Assembly: GCA_964584755.1 (NCBI GenBank)
Contig: CAZPAV010000035.1
Coordinates: 1-30,207, forward strand
Reading direction: 5' to 3'
From: CAZPAV01 sp964584755
GTDB taxonomy: Bacteria > Actinomycetota > Acidimicrobiia > Spongiisociales > UBA5794
DNA length: 30,207 nucleotides
Below are positions 1 to 8,081 of this stretch, one piece after another. A program made the translations under genes and the position numbers. Below the pieces are notes generated by a model. That model had not been told where the DNA came from. It was given only the letters and a program-made list of their open reading frames with translations, and searched no databases. The stretch's first letter is position 1; every line of letters starts with the position of its first letter.

Positions 1-1
1 C

Positions 2-241
2 GTCGGCGTGGGGGCGCGGGGCGCTGGCGCGGCCGGCACCACCGGGTGCTCGGTCGTCGGCACGCGCGCCGCCGCCGCCCGGCCCCCGGCGTGCGCCGTC
101 GTGGGGAGGGTCGGCGACGGGCGCGAGACGGTCGACCGGATCGGCGCGGGCGCCCTGGGACACGCCCCCGCCTCCCCCGATCCGACGCCGGGCACCCCCC
201 TCGCCACCGTGTATCTCGAGCACGTCGCCGTGACCCGGTGA
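2..241 (+). CDS. C-terminal fragment of an unrecognised protein
   Basis: The frame is open to the left edge and ends at TGA 239-241, giving at least 79 residues. Nearly every third codon position is G or C, as in the surrounding genes, so this is very probably the real coding frame of a gene that starts outside the window. The visible part is Ala/Gly/Pro-rich and ends in a more ordered stretch (PLATVYLEHVAVTR). I do not recognise a family. A leaderless gene starts about 60 bases downstream. Confidence 0.5.
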   Translation, partial: VGVGARGAGAAGTTGCSVVGTRAAAARPPACAVVGRVGDGRETVDRIGAGALGHAPASPDPTPGTPLATVYLEHVAVTR

Positions 242-290
242 GCCCCTCGGACGACGGCGCGTCGGGAACGGCCGGCCCGCCTCGGCGCGG

Positions 291-296
291 TACCCT
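291..296 (+). promoter_or_regulatory. -10-like hexamer for the gene at 304
   Basis: TACCCT lies 7 nt before the ATG at 304. A transcript from it would be leaderless or nearly so. There is no clear -35 box. Confidence 0.55.
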
Positions 297-303
297 GGGG
301 GCC

Positions 304-474
304 ATGCCGAGCGAGAAACGGCAGCGGCAACGAGCCAACCGGATGGAGCGGCGCGCCCGGGAGGCCCGAGCGGCGCGACGTCGTCAGGCCTTCGCCATCG
401 TGAAGCGATACACGTTGTACGCCGTGCTCTTCGGCACGGCGCTCGTCCTCCTCACCCTGTTCTTCGGGCGCTGA
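304..474 (+). CDS. Small basic single-pass membrane protein
   Basis: This 56-residue protein has a strongly basic N-terminal half of Arg/Lys/Glu/Ala (residues 1-33) followed by one hydrophobic segment (about 36-55) ending FFGR. It therefore looks like a C-terminally anchored membrane protein with a positively charged cytoplasmic part. The start at 304 is chosen because the hydrophobic protein begins there and TACCCT sits 7 nt upstream; a longer frame from 46 is low-complexity Arg-rich sequence. The PHP gene follows after 2 nt, so the two are probably co-transcribed. I infer no function. Confidence 0.6.
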   Translation: MPSEKRQRQRANRMERRAREARAARRRQAFAIVKRYTLYAVLFGTALVLLTLFFGR

Positions 475-476
475 GG

Positions 477-1322
477 ATGCCGATCGATCTCCACACCCAC
501 TCCACGGCATCCGACGGCACCGCAGCTCCCGCCATCCTCGTCGCCGATGCCGCCGCGGCGGGCCTCACCGCGGTCGCCCTGACCGACCACGACACGCTCG
601 CCGGCATCGAGGAGGCGCGGAACGCCGCCGCGACCGTGGGGATCACGTTCGTCCCGGGGGTCGAGCTCTCCGTCGACCACGACGGCCTCAAGCTCCACCT
701 CCTCGTCTACTTCCTCGAGCCCGGCGCCGGCCCGCTGCAGGACCGGCTCGCCGAGCTCCGCGCCGGTCGGGACCGACGAAACCGCCACATCCTGGAGCGA
801 CTCGGCGAGCTCGGGTACCGGATCTCCATGCAGGACGTCCTCCGTCACGCCCGCGGGGAGTCGGTGGGACGCCCCCACATCGCCGACGCCCTCGTCGCCG
901 CCGGGTACTTCCCAGACCGACGCGCCTGCTTCACCCACCTCCTCCGCGACGGCGGTCCCGCGTACGTGCCGCGCCTGCGGCTCACCGCCACCGACGCCAT
1001 CCGTCTCGCCCGCGCCTCGGGAGCGGTCCCGGTCGTCGCCCACCCGTACACGGTCGGGACCGACGCCGCGGGGTACGCCGGCCTCTTCACGGACCTCGCC
1101 GCCGCCGGACTCGGTGGCATCGAGGCGCTCCACAGCGAGCACGGCCCCGAGCTTCGCCGGTCCCTCGCCGCACTCGCCGCCCGGCTCGGGGTCGTCGCCA
1201 CGGGAGGATCCGACTACCACGGGGCGGGCAAGCCCGGCATCGCCCTGGGAACCGGGAAGGGCGACCTCGTCGTCCCCGACGACGTCCTCGAGCACCTCCG
1301 CGCCGAGGCGGCACGCTCGTGA
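477..1322 (+). CDS. PHP-domain phosphoesterase (nucleoside 3',5'-bisphosphate phosphatase / RNase AM type)
   Basis: This 281-residue protein is a single PHP domain, close to the usual size of the YciV/TrpH-type family. It opens with the metal-binding HxH motif (DLHTHSTASDGT). DHD (ALTDHDTLAG), the Glu of PGVELS, VVAHPYT and the late GGSDYHG motif follow, so all the metal sites expected for a trinuclear PHP hydrolase are visible. Family members remove phosphates from 3',5'-bisphosphonucleotides or trim short RNA 5' ends; which substrate applies here cannot be read from the sequence. The ATG lies 2 nt after the stop of the small membrane protein with no strong ribosome site, which suggests translational coupling. 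Confidence 0.85.
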   Translation: MPIDLHTHSTASDGTAAPAILVADAAAAGLTAVALTDHDTLAGIEEARNAAATVGITFVPGVELSVDHDGLKLHLLVYFLEPGAGPLQDRLAELRAGRDRRNRHILERLGELGYRISMQDVLRHARGESVGRPHIADALVAAGYFPDRRACFTHLLRDGGPAYVPRLRLTATDAIRLARASGAVPVVAHPYTVGTDAAGYAGLFTDLAAAGLGGIEALHSEHGPELRRSLAALAARLGVVATGGSDYHGAGKPGIALGTGKGDLVVPDDVLEHLRAEAARS

Positions 1323-1392
1323 TCCGACCCCCCGATTGCCGCTTCACCTCGGCCCACCGTCTTCCGATACGACCCTGGGACGAGAGAGTGCG

Positions 1393-2694
1393 ATGATCGC
1401 GACCTTCGACGAGCGCCACCGGGCGGCCATCGAGTACGAAGAGCTCCGGCGGCCCTTCAACACCGTCCGGGCCGCGGCCGCGGCCGCCCTGCTCGTGGTG
1501 GGCGCGATCGGCTGGTTCGGGTACGGACTCCGCGCCGGTGCGGCGATCGCACCCATGGCGCTCGTGGTCATCGTCAGCGCGGTCCTCCGTCGCAACCGGG
1601 GTCGCAGCCCCCTGCCGGACCTCCTCCTCGACACCACCTTCCTCGGCGTCGGCCTGGCGCTGCGGGGAAGCGTCCCGGCGGTCCAGGTCGCCGCCTTCCT
1701 CTACCTCCTCATCGCCGCCATGCTGCTCCTCCCTCTCCTCCGCGCCGCGGTCGTGGTCCTCTACGCCGCCGCGTGGGAGGTGTTCGTCATCGCCGGTCCG
1801 GGCATCGGTCTCCGCGAGAACCCGGCCGCGGCAGCCTCCTTCCCGCCGCTCCTCGACGGAGTCTCCGCCCTCGTGTTCGTCCTCGTCATCGCCACGATCG
1901 TCTTCTGGGTCGTGCGGACCCTGCTCCTCGGTCAGGACCGGCAACGGCGGGCCCTCGAGGCGGAGCGCCGCGCCGTCGAGCTCAAGAACGAGTTCGTCTC
2001 CATGGTGAGCCACGAGCTGCGCACCCCGCTCACCAGCATCGCCGGGTTCACCGAGGCCCTGCGGGAGACCTGGCGGGATCTGCCCGAGGACGAGGTCGAG
2101 GAGTTCCTGGCGATCATGCGTGGCGAGACCGAGCACCTCGCCAACCTCGTCGAGGACATCCTCGTCATCCCTCGACTCGAGGCGGGACGGCTTCGTCTCG
2201 AGCCCGAGGAGCTCGACATCACCCCCATCGCCTTCGAGATCGCCGAGCTCGTCCTCAAGGACGGCAAGGAGTACGCCGTCTCCCTCTCCGGCCGCCCCCT
2301 CGTCTACGCCGACCCGACCCGCCTCCGGCAGATCCTGCGGAACCTGCTCGAGAACGCCCGCAAGTACGGGGGCGACCAGATCCTCATCGAAGGGTCGGAG
2401 CGGCCCGACGACGGCACCTACGAGATCGTCGTCTCCGACAACGGGCCCGGCGTTCCCGAGCGCGACCGGGACCGCATCTTCGAGCACTTCGAACAGCTCT
2501 CGAAGGGGGACGGTCGCCTGCAACAGGGCGTCGGGCTCGGGCTCCCCATCGCCCGCAAGCTCGCGCACGCCATGGGCGGGGACCTGTGGTACGAGGCCCG
2601 GTTCCCGGTGGGGGCCCGGTTCTGCTTCACGCTCCCCCAGGCTCGTCCCACCGGGGCCGAGGCCCGCCATGGGGGCACCCCGGCCGTCGCCTGA
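1393..2694 (+). CDS. Membrane sensor histidine kinase, orphan
   Basis: This 433-residue two-component sensor kinase has about five hydrophobic helices between residues 25 and 178 and no obvious extracytoplasmic sensor domain, so it probably senses through the membrane bundle. A short coiled linker leads to a HisKA domain with the phosphoacceptor His207 (SHELRTP). The HATPase_c domain has an N box around 317-324 (NLLENARKYG), G1 at about 349 (DNGPG) and G2 at about 379 (GVGLGLPIARKL). No response regulator is adjacent; the downstream gene is a metabolic epimerase. ATG 1393 is chosen because it precedes the first helix and has a purine-rich GAGAGAG stretch upstream. An open frame continues upstream but overlaps the PHP gene. 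Confidence 0.85.
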   Translation: MIATFDERHRAAIEYEELRRPFNTVRAAAAAALLVVGAIGWFGYGLRAGAAIAPMALVVIVSAVLRRNRGRSPLPDLLLDTTFLGVGLALRGSVPAVQVAAFLYLLIAAMLLLPLLRAAVVVLYAAAWEVFVIAGPGIGLRENPAAAASFPPLLDGVSALVFVLVIATIVFWVVRTLLLGQDRQRRALEAERRAVELKNEFVSMVSHELRTPLTSIAGFTEALRETWRDLPEDEVEEFLAIMRGETEHLANLVEDILVIPRLEAGRLRLEPEELDITPIAFEIAELVLKDGKEYAVSLSGRPLVYADPTRLRQILRNLLENARKYGGDQILIEGSERPDDGTYEIVVSDNGPGVPERDRDRIFEHFEQLSKGDGRLQQGVGLGLPIARKLAHAMGGDLWYEARFPVGARFCFTLPQARPTGAEARHGGTPAVA

Positions 2695-2705
2695 GCCGCA
2701 CCCGG

Positions 2706-2711
2706 TAGGCT
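2706..2711 (+). promoter_or_regulatory. -10-like hexamer for the epimerase gene
   Basis: TAGGCT is 8 nt before ATG 2720, leaving no room for a ribosome binding site. Confidence 0.5.
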
Positions 2712-2719
2712 CGCGGGCG

Positions 2720-3130
2720 ATGCTCCCCTACAACATCGACCACGTCGCCCTCGCGGTCCACGACCTCGACGCCGCCCTCGCCGACCTCCTCCGGCTCTAC
2801 GGGGTCGTCGCCGACCGGCGGGAGCACGTCCCGGAACAGGGGGTCGAGGAGGCGATGGTTCCCGTCGGCGGATCCCACCTCCAACTCCTCCAACCCACCT
2901 CCCCCGACAGCCCGGTCGGTCGCTTCCTCGCCCGCCGCGGCGAGGGCCTCCACCACGTGGCCTTCGCCGTCGTCGACCTCGACGCGGCGCTCGACCACCT
3001 TCGCGCCGCGGGCGTGCCCCTCGTCGACGAGGAGCCCCGCATCGGGGGCGGGGGGAGTCGCATCGCCTTCGTGCATCCCGCCGCGTTCGCCGGTACCCTC
3101 GTGGAGCTCGTCGAGGTGAGAGCATCGTGA
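2720..3130 (+). CDS. mce: Methylmalonyl-CoA epimerase (VOC family)
   Basis: This 136-residue protein has two glyoxalase-like beta-alpha-beta-beta-beta modules. IDHVALAVHDLDAAL begins the first, with its metal His; GSHLQLL and GLHHVAFAVVDLDAAL follow, and GTLVELVEV closes the second. This order of His, Gln/His and Glu is typical of methylmalonyl-CoA epimerase, which interconverts the (S) and (R) forms of methylmalonyl-CoA in propionate and odd-chain metabolism. Its stop overlaps the GTG start of the AccE-like gene by 4 nt (GTGA) and a thiolase follows, a common actinobacterial neighbourhood. The mutase that would use its product is not in the window. A general glyoxalase is the alternative, made less likely by the context. 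Confidence 0.8.
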   Translation: MLPYNIDHVALAVHDLDAALADLLRLYGVVADRREHVPEQGVEEAMVPVGGSHLQLLQPTSPDSPVGRFLARRGEGLHHVAFAVVDLDAALDHLRAAGVPLVDEEPRIGGGGSRIAFVHPAAFAGTLVELVEVRAS

Positions 3131-3369
3131 GCGGGACCGCGGGACACATCGAGATCATGGGCGGCGCCGACCCGGCCGTGACGGCGGCGATCGCCGCGGT
3201 CGTCGCCCACGTCGAGCGGGAACGAGCCCGAGCGGCGCGGCGACCGGCGGTTCCGCCGCGACCGGCCCGCTGGGTGGAGGCGTGGCGACCCCGCCCTCCC
3301 GACGTTCCGCTGCCCTCCCACGTCTACGACGCCCAGCCCTGGGCCTTCGAGCCTCCTGCCCACGACTGA
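3127..3369 (+). CDS. Acyl-CoA carboxylase epsilon subunit-like small protein
   Basis: This 80-residue protein starts at GTG 3127, overlapping the epimerase stop by 4 nt. It has one predicted amphipathic helix (PAVTAAIAAVVAHVERERARAA, roughly residues 15-36), then a Pro/Arg-rich segment and a tail with several Trp residues (ARWVEAW). This layout matches the small epsilon subunits that assemble with actinobacterial acetyl/propionyl-CoA carboxylases. The call rests on helix plus Trp/Pro tail and on the propionate-type context, since these subunits are poorly conserved. No carboxylase alpha or beta gene is in the window. Confidence 0.55.
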   Translation: MSGTAGHIEIMGGADPAVTAAIAAVVAHVERERARAARRPAVPPRPARWVEAWRPRPPDVPLPSHVYDAQPWAFEPPAHD

Positions 3370-3397
3370 CGACGGCCCGCCGCGGGGACGTCGTCGG

Positions 3398-3403
3398 TAG
3401 CAT
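3398..3403 (+). promoter_or_regulatory. -10-like hexamer for the thiolase gene, leadered
   Basis: TAGCAT is followed 29 nt later by ATG 3433, with a GAGAGG ribosome site at 3422-3427. This would be a conventional leadered transcript, unlike most single genes here. Confidence 0.35.
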
Positions 3404-3432
3404 CGGGGGGGAGCGCGACCCGAGAGGTATCG

Positions 3433-4620
3433 ATGAACCCCGTCATCTGTTCCATCGCCCGCACCCCCATCGGCAGATTCCAGGGCGTCTTCTCGCCCTT
3501 GAGCGCCATGGATCTCGGTGGAGTCGCGATCGCCGCCGCGCTGGAGCGCGCCGGGCTGGAACCCGACCGGGTCGACGAGGTCCTCTTCGGACACGTGCTC
3601 CAGGCGGGTCAGGGCCAGATCACGTCCCGCCAGGCCGCGGTGCGCGGCGGGATCCCCATGACCGTTCCGGCGACGACGATCAACAAGGTGTGCCTCTCGG
3701 GAATGGCCGCCATCGCCCAGGCCGCCACCCACGTCAAGGTGGGAGAGTCCCGTCTCGTCGTGGCCGGGGGGATGGAGTCGATGACGAACGCCCCCTACGT
3801 CCTCCCCGGGGCCCGGCAGGGGCTCCGCTACGGCGACGCGACGCTCGTCGACTCCCTCACCCACGACGGGTTGTTCTGCGCCTTCGACCGCTGCCTCATG
3901 GGCGAGTCGTCGGACGCGAAGAACGCGCAGCTCGGGATCGGCCGTGACGAGCAGGACGCCTGGTCGGCGGAGAGTCACGCTCGTGCCGCGGCGGCCACCT
4001 CCTCGGGAGCCTTCGCCGAGGAAATCGTCCCCGTCACCGTCCCCCGGCGCAGGGGGGAACCGCTCGTCGTGACCACCGACGAGGGCATCCGCGACGAGAC
4101 GACCGTCGAGAGCCTCCGGCGGCTACGACCGGCGTTCGTCGCCGAGGGAACCATCACCGCGGGGAACGCCTCGCAGATCTCCGACGGCGCGGCCGCGGTC
4201 GTCGTCGCCGACCGCGCCGTGGCCGAGACCGCCGGGATGCCGGTGCTCGCCGAGATCCTCGCCTACGGACAGGTCGCAGGTCCCGACGCCACCCTTCAGG
4301 AGCGACCTGCGGAGGCCATCAGACTCGCCGCGAAGCGCGCCGGCGTCGACCCGCGGGGTCTCGATCTCGTCGAGATCAACGAAGCCTTCGCCTCGGTCGC
4401 GCTCTGGTCGGCGCGTATGTTGGAGATCGACCACGCGAAGGTGAACGTGAACGGGGGAGCCGTGGCGCTCGGCCACCCGCTGGGCGCGACAGGGGCGAGG
4501 ATCGTGGTGACCCTCGTCAACGCCTTGCGCCGGCGCGGGGGAGGCATCGGCGCCGCCGCGCTCTGCGGCGGCGGAGGACAGGGAGACGCACTGATCGTCC
4601 GCGTGGACGGAGGAGGGTGA
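3433..4620 (+). CDS. Acetyl-CoA C-acetyltransferase (thiolase)
   Basis: This 395-residue thiolase has full family length. The nucleophile is Cys87 in NKVCLSGM. The NEAFA motif is at 316-320, the catalytic His is His348 in GGAVALGHPLGATGAR, and the second catalytic Cys is Cys378 in ALCGGGGQG. It condenses two acetyl-CoA or cleaves acetoacetyl-CoA and longer 3-ketoacyl-CoA; chain length preference is not readable. A GAGAGG ribosome site lies 5 nt before the ATG. The glpX ATG follows its stop by 2 nt and has its own ribosome site inside the end of this gene, so the two are probably one operon. Confidence 0.9.
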   Translation: MNPVICSIARTPIGRFQGVFSPLSAMDLGGVAIAAALERAGLEPDRVDEVLFGHVLQAGQGQITSRQAAVRGGIPMTVPATTINKVCLSGMAAIAQAATHVKVGESRLVVAGGMESMTNAPYVLPGARQGLRYGDATLVDSLTHDGLFCAFDRCLMGESSDAKNAQLGIGRDEQDAWSAESHARAAAATSSGAFAEEIVPVTVPRRRGEPLVVTTDEGIRDETTVESLRRLRPAFVAEGTITAGNASQISDGAAAVVVADRAVAETAGMPVLAEILAYGQVAGPDATLQERPAEAIRLAAKRAGVDPRGLDLVEINEAFASVALWSARMLEIDHAKVNVNGGAVALGHPLGATGARIVVTLVNALRRRGGGIGAAALCGGGGQGDALIVRVDGGG

Positions 4621-4622
4621 CC

Positions 4623-5606
4623 ATGAGCGACCATCCCGACCGGAACCTGGCGCTCGAGCTCGTACGGGTGACCGAGGCCGCGGCGATCGCCGCGGCCCGT
4701 TGGCAGGGGAGGGGGGACAAGACCGGCGTCGATCAGGCCGCCGTGGACGCCATGCGTGCCATGCTCGCCACCGTCGACATGGACGGCATCGTCGTCATCG
4801 GCGAGGGCGAGAAGGACGAGGCCCCCATGCTGTTCAACGGGGAGCGCGTGGGGAACGGCAAGCCGCCGTACGTCGACGTCGCGGTGGATCCCGTGGACGG
4901 GACCCGCCTCACCGCCCGGGGCATGCCCGGCGCCCTGGCGGTCATCGCGGTCGCCGACCGGGGCTCCATGTACGCGCCCGGGAGCCTCGTCTACATGGAC
5001 AAGATCGCCGTCGGCGAGGCCGCGGCGGGCAGCATCGACATCGAAGCTCCCGTCGCCCACAATCTCCACCAGGTCGCCAAGGCGAAAGGCAAGGACGTCG
5101 GGGACGTGACGGCGATCATTCTCGACCGGCCCCGCAACGAGGACTACGTACGCCAGGTTCGCGAGGCCGGGGCGCGGATCGCGCTCATCGGGGACGGCGA
5201 CATCTCCGGGGTCATCTCGACAGCGAAGCGAGGGAGCGGGATCGACATCCTCTTCGGGATCGGCGGCTCCCCCGAGGCGGTCACCGCGGCCTGTGCCATG
5301 GCGGCGCTCCGCGGCGAGATCCAGTGCAAGCTCTGGCCACGAGACGAGTCGGAGCGGCAGTACGCGCTCGACCACGGCCTCGACCTCGACCAGGTGCTCA
5401 CGACGCGGGACCTCGTCGACTCCGGGAACACCTTCTTCGCCGCCACCGGCGTCACCTCCGGCGCGCTCCTCGACGGCGTCGGCTTCCACGGGGACCGGGT
5501 GGAGACGCACTCGGTGGTGATGCGGTCCCGTTCGGGGACCGTCCGCTACATCGACGCGGCGCACCGCATGGACGCGCTCCTCGAGGACGGCGGCCCGGAC
5601 GTGTGA
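4623..5606 (+). CDS. glpX: Class II fructose-1,6-bisphosphatase
   Basis: This 327-residue GlpX-type enzyme hydrolyses fructose-1,6-bisphosphate to fructose-6-phosphate in gluconeogenesis. Visible signatures are GEGEKDEAPML, the metal-binding VDPVDGTRLTARG and the closing MRSRSGTVRYIDA. Class II is the usual form in Actinomycetota. The ATG at 4623 is preferred over the GTG at 4617 because GGAGGAGGG at 4609-4617 is an excellent ribosome site placed 5 nt upstream. It converges with nrdJ across a short hairpin. Confidence 0.92.
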   Translation: MSDHPDRNLALELVRVTEAAAIAAARWQGRGDKTGVDQAAVDAMRAMLATVDMDGIVVIGEGEKDEAPMLFNGERVGNGKPPYVDVAVDPVDGTRLTARGMPGALAVIAVADRGSMYAPGSLVYMDKIAVGEAAAGSIDIEAPVAHNLHQVAKAKGKDVGDVTAIILDRPRNEDYVRQVREAGARIALIGDGDISGVISTAKRGSGIDILFGIGGSPEAVTAACAMAALRGEIQCKLWPRDESERQYALDHGLDLDQVLTTRDLVDSGNTFFAATGVTSGALLDGVGFHGDRVETHSVVMRSRSGTVRYIDAAHRMDALLEDGGPDV

Positions 5607-5611
5607 GCGAC

Positions 5612-5629
5612 GAGGCCCGGCGCGGCCTC
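5612..5629. terminator. Short hairpin between convergent glpX and nrdJ
   Basis: GAGGCC at 5612-5617 pairs with GGCCTC at 5624-5629 around a 6-nt loop. It fills the 25-nt gap between the two stop codons. It has no U tract, so it is a possible bidirectional terminator only. Confidence 0.4.
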
Positions 5630-5631
5630 CC

Positions 5632-7446
5632 TCAGTCGCCCTCCCGCTCGAGGGTGCAACAATGCGGCGCCCCGACGGCCGCTTCCGCACCGCGGAGCAC
5701 CTCCCCGGTGACCGGATTGGGTCGAAACGTCGTGCAGCCCTTCAGCCCGAGCTCGTGGGCGCGCCGGTAGACGCGCACGAACCGCTCGAACGGGTACTCC
5801 TCGGGCACGTTGATCGTCTTCGAGATGGAGTTGTCGACGAACGGCTGGAGACGGGCCTGCATCGCCAGGTGCTCCTCGGGACCGAGCTCGGTGGCGGTGA
5901 CGAACGTCTCCGCGGGCGGGGCGCCTCGACCGGTCTGCCGCCAGGCACGCCACGCCTCGTCCTCCACGAGGAAGGTCCGTTCGACGCCCTCCTCGTCGAG
6001 GACGGCACGCTCGTAGCGGAAGGCGAAGACCGGCTCCAGGCTGCTCGACACCGCCCCGGCGAGCAGGCTGATCGTGCCGGTGGGAGCGATGGCGAGGAGG
6101 TGGCTGTTGCGGATCCCGTGCACGGCGATCGCGCCCCGGATCGGGGCGGGAAGCGTCCGGACGAACGCGCCCTCGAGGTAGCGCTCGCGGTCGAAGTACG
6201 GGAACGGTCCCTTCTCCCGGGCGAGCGCGATCGAGGCCTCGTACGCCGCGTCCCGTACGACACGCATGACCTCCTCGGCGAACCGCAGCGACTCGGCAGA
6301 CCCGTAGCGAAGGCCGAGCATGATGAGGGTGTCGGCGAGACCGGTGATGCCGAGCCCGATGCGCCGGCATCCCTCCTCGGCCTCCCGGTGGGCCGGCAAC
6401 GGGAAACGGGAGACGGCGACGACGTCGTCGAGAAAACGCACCGCCGTCTGCACCACGCCCCGCAGGTCGCCGAAGGCGAACACGGCGTCGTCGGTGAAGG
6501 CGCCGCGCACGAATCGGGTCAGGTTCACCGAACCGAGGTCACAGGCGCCGTACGGCGGCAGCGGGACCTCCCCACAGGGGTTCGTCGCGGTGATCCGCTC
6601 GCGATACCAGAGGTTGTTCATGGCGTTGATGCGGTCGACGAACAGCACGCCGGGCTCGGCGTGCTCGTACGTGGAGCGCATGATGAGCTGCCACAGCTCA
6701 CGCGCCGGCATGCGGCCGAGGACGGCGCACGGCACGCGACCGTCCCGTCCCGACCACGATCGCAGGACCGTCTCCGCCGTCTCGTCCAGCGCGTCGGCGG
6801 GAAAGACGAGCGGCCAGTCGGCGTCCGCGTCGACGGCATCCATGAACTCGTCGGTGACGAGGACCGAGGTGTTGAAGTGGCGCAGGCGACCGGGACGGGC
6901 CTTGGCGGTGACGAACTCGGCGATGTCGGGGTGGTCGCAACGCAGGGTCGCCATCATCGCTCCCCGCCGGGCGCCCGTGGAGAGGATCGTGTTGCACATG
7001 GCGTCCCACACGTCCATGAAGGACACCGGCCCCGAGGCGATCGTCCCCGCGCCCCGGGCCGCGCTGCCCCGGGGCCGGAGCGTGGAGAAGTCGTACCCCA
7101 CGCCGCCGCCCTGTTGCATGGTGAGGGCGCCCTCCTCGAGGTGCGCGAAGATCCCGCGAAGCGAGTCCTCGATGATCCCCATGACGAAGCAGTTGAAGAG
7201 CGTCACCTCCCGGCCGGTCCCGGCACCGGCCAGGATGCGACCCGCCGGCAGGAAGCGGAACCCCCGCAGGATCTCGTGGAATCGGGTGGCCCACCGCTCC
7301 GGCGCCGCCTCGGCGGCGGCGACGGCCGCGGCCACCCGGCGCCACGTGTCCTCGACGTCCCGGTCGACGGCCGGAGGACGCGTGTTGCGGTATCGGGTCT
7401 GCCAGACGTATCGCGAGATCTCGGTGGCGAAGTCCCCTCCGGCCAT
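5632..7446 (-). CDS. nrdJ: Adenosylcobalamin-dependent (class II) ribonucleotide reductase
   Basis: This 604-residue reductase makes deoxyribonucleotides with B12 as radical source. It has the N-terminal redox Cys86 (LFNCFVMG), the MQQGGGVGYDFS stretch (about 110-121), and the active-site NPCGE (Asn289, Cys291, Glu293). The partner Cys302 (GACDLGSVNL) and the phosphate-binding APTGTISL follow. The C-terminal shuttle cysteines are an adjacent pair (HCCTLERE, Cys596-Cys597) instead of the spaced pair more usual in the enzyme family. There is no ATP-cone domain at the N terminus, so this is a short form without the usual activity-control module. The start at 7446 is supported by TACGGT 6 nt upstream; a longer open frame overlaps recR and is rejected. 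The gene lies 41 nt downstream of recR on the same strand. Confidence 0.92.
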   Translation of the reverse strand: MAGGDFATEISRYVWQTRYRNTRPPAVDRDVEDTWRRVAAAVAAAEAAPERWATRFHEILRGFRFLPAGRILAGAGTGREVTLFNCFVMGIIEDSLRGIFAHLEEGALTMQQGGGVGYDFSTLRPRGSAARGAGTIASGPVSFMDVWDAMCNTILSTGARRGAMMATLRCDHPDIAEFVTAKARPGRLRHFNTSVLVTDEFMDAVDADADWPLVFPADALDETAETVLRSWSGRDGRVPCAVLGRMPARELWQLIMRSTYEHAEPGVLFVDRINAMNNLWYRERITATNPCGEVPLPPYGACDLGSVNLTRFVRGAFTDDAVFAFGDLRGVVQTAVRFLDDVVAVSRFPLPAHREAEEGCRRIGLGITGLADTLIMLGLRYGSAESLRFAEEVMRVVRDAAYEASIALAREKGPFPYFDRERYLEGAFVRTLPAPIRGAIAVHGIRNSHLLAIAPTGTISLLAGAVSSSLEPVFAFRYERAVLDEEGVERTFLVEDEAWRAWRQTGRGAPPAETFVTATELGPEEHLAMQARLQPFVDNSISKTINVPEEYPFERFVRVYRRAHELGLKGCTTFRPNPVTGEVLRGAEAAVGAPHCCTLEREGD

Positions 7447-7452
7447 GCGGAG

Positions 7453-7458
7453 ACCGTA
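7453..7458 (-). promoter_or_regulatory. -10-like hexamer for nrdJ
   Basis: On the minus strand TACGGT is 6 nt before the ATG at 7446, in the recR-nrdJ gap, so nrdJ may be transcribed leaderless and separately from recR. Confidence 0.5.
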
Positions 7459-7487
7459 CCAGCCGGGACCCCCGGCCCCGGACCGTC

Positions 7488-8081
7488 TCAGAGCTCCTTC
7501 CGTCCCACCAGCGCCCGTCCCAGGGTGATCTCGTCGGCGTAGTCGAGATCGCCGCCGACGGGGAGGCCACTGGCGAGCCGGGTCACGGTGACCCCGAGAG
7601 GCTTCAGGACCCGAGCCAGGTAGAGGGCGGTGGTGTCCCCCTCCACGGTCGGGTTCGTGGCCACGATGACCTCCGTGATGCCCTCGGCGCCGACCCGCGC
7701 CTGGAGCTGGCGGATCGTGAGCCGATCGGGGCCGATCCCCTGGATGGGGTTGATGGCCCCGCCGAGCACATGGTACCGCCCGCGGAACTCCTGGGTGCGC
7801 TCCACCACGGGGATGTCCTGTGCCCGCTCCACGACACAGACGAGCGACGCGTCGCGTCGCAGGTCTCGGCAGAAGGAGCACTCCTCCTCGGCGGTCACGT
7901 TGAAACACCGGGAACAGAGACGGACCTGCCGACGCATCTCGACGATCGCCTCGGCGAGCCGGAGGGCGTCGGGCTCCTCCACGTTGAGGAGGTGGAAGGC
8001 GAGGCGTTGGGCGCTCTTCCGTCCGATCCCCGGCAGCCGGGCCAGCTCGTCGATGAGCCGCTGAATCGGCGGTTCGAACAT
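7488..8081 (-). CDS. recR: Recombination mediator RecR
   Basis: This 197-residue protein is the usual RecR length. It has an N-terminal helix-hairpin-helix (LARLPGIGRKSAQRLAFHLL, about 13-32) and a four-Cys zinc finger (Cys56, Cys59, Cys68, Cys71). A Toprim domain begins near VCVVERAQDI and holds the GGAINPIQGIGPD and TNPTVEGDTTALYL motifs. With RecF/RecO it loads RecA on gapped DNA. Its ATG overlaps the ybaB stop by one base (TGATG), so the two are translationally coupled. Confidence 0.95.
   Translation of the reverse strand: MFEPPIQRLIDELARLPGIGRKSAQRLAFHLLNVEEPDALRLAEAIVEMRRQVRLCSRCFNVTAEEECSFCRDLRRDASLVCVVERAQDIPVVERTQEFRGRYHVLGGAINPIQGIGPDRLTIRQLQARVGAEGITEVIVATNPTVEGDTTALYLARVLKPLGVTVTRLASGLPVGGDLDYADEITLGRALVGRKEL

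Noticed and set aside
1087..2670. Long minus-strand frame opposite the first histidine kinase
   Set aside because: Gly/Asp/Glu/Arg-rich low-complexity translation typical of an antisense shadow.
5662..7542. Long open frame opposite nrdJ
   Set aside because: In GC-rich DNA the antisense of a real gene is often free of stops. It has no recognisable domain, while nrdJ is unmistakable.
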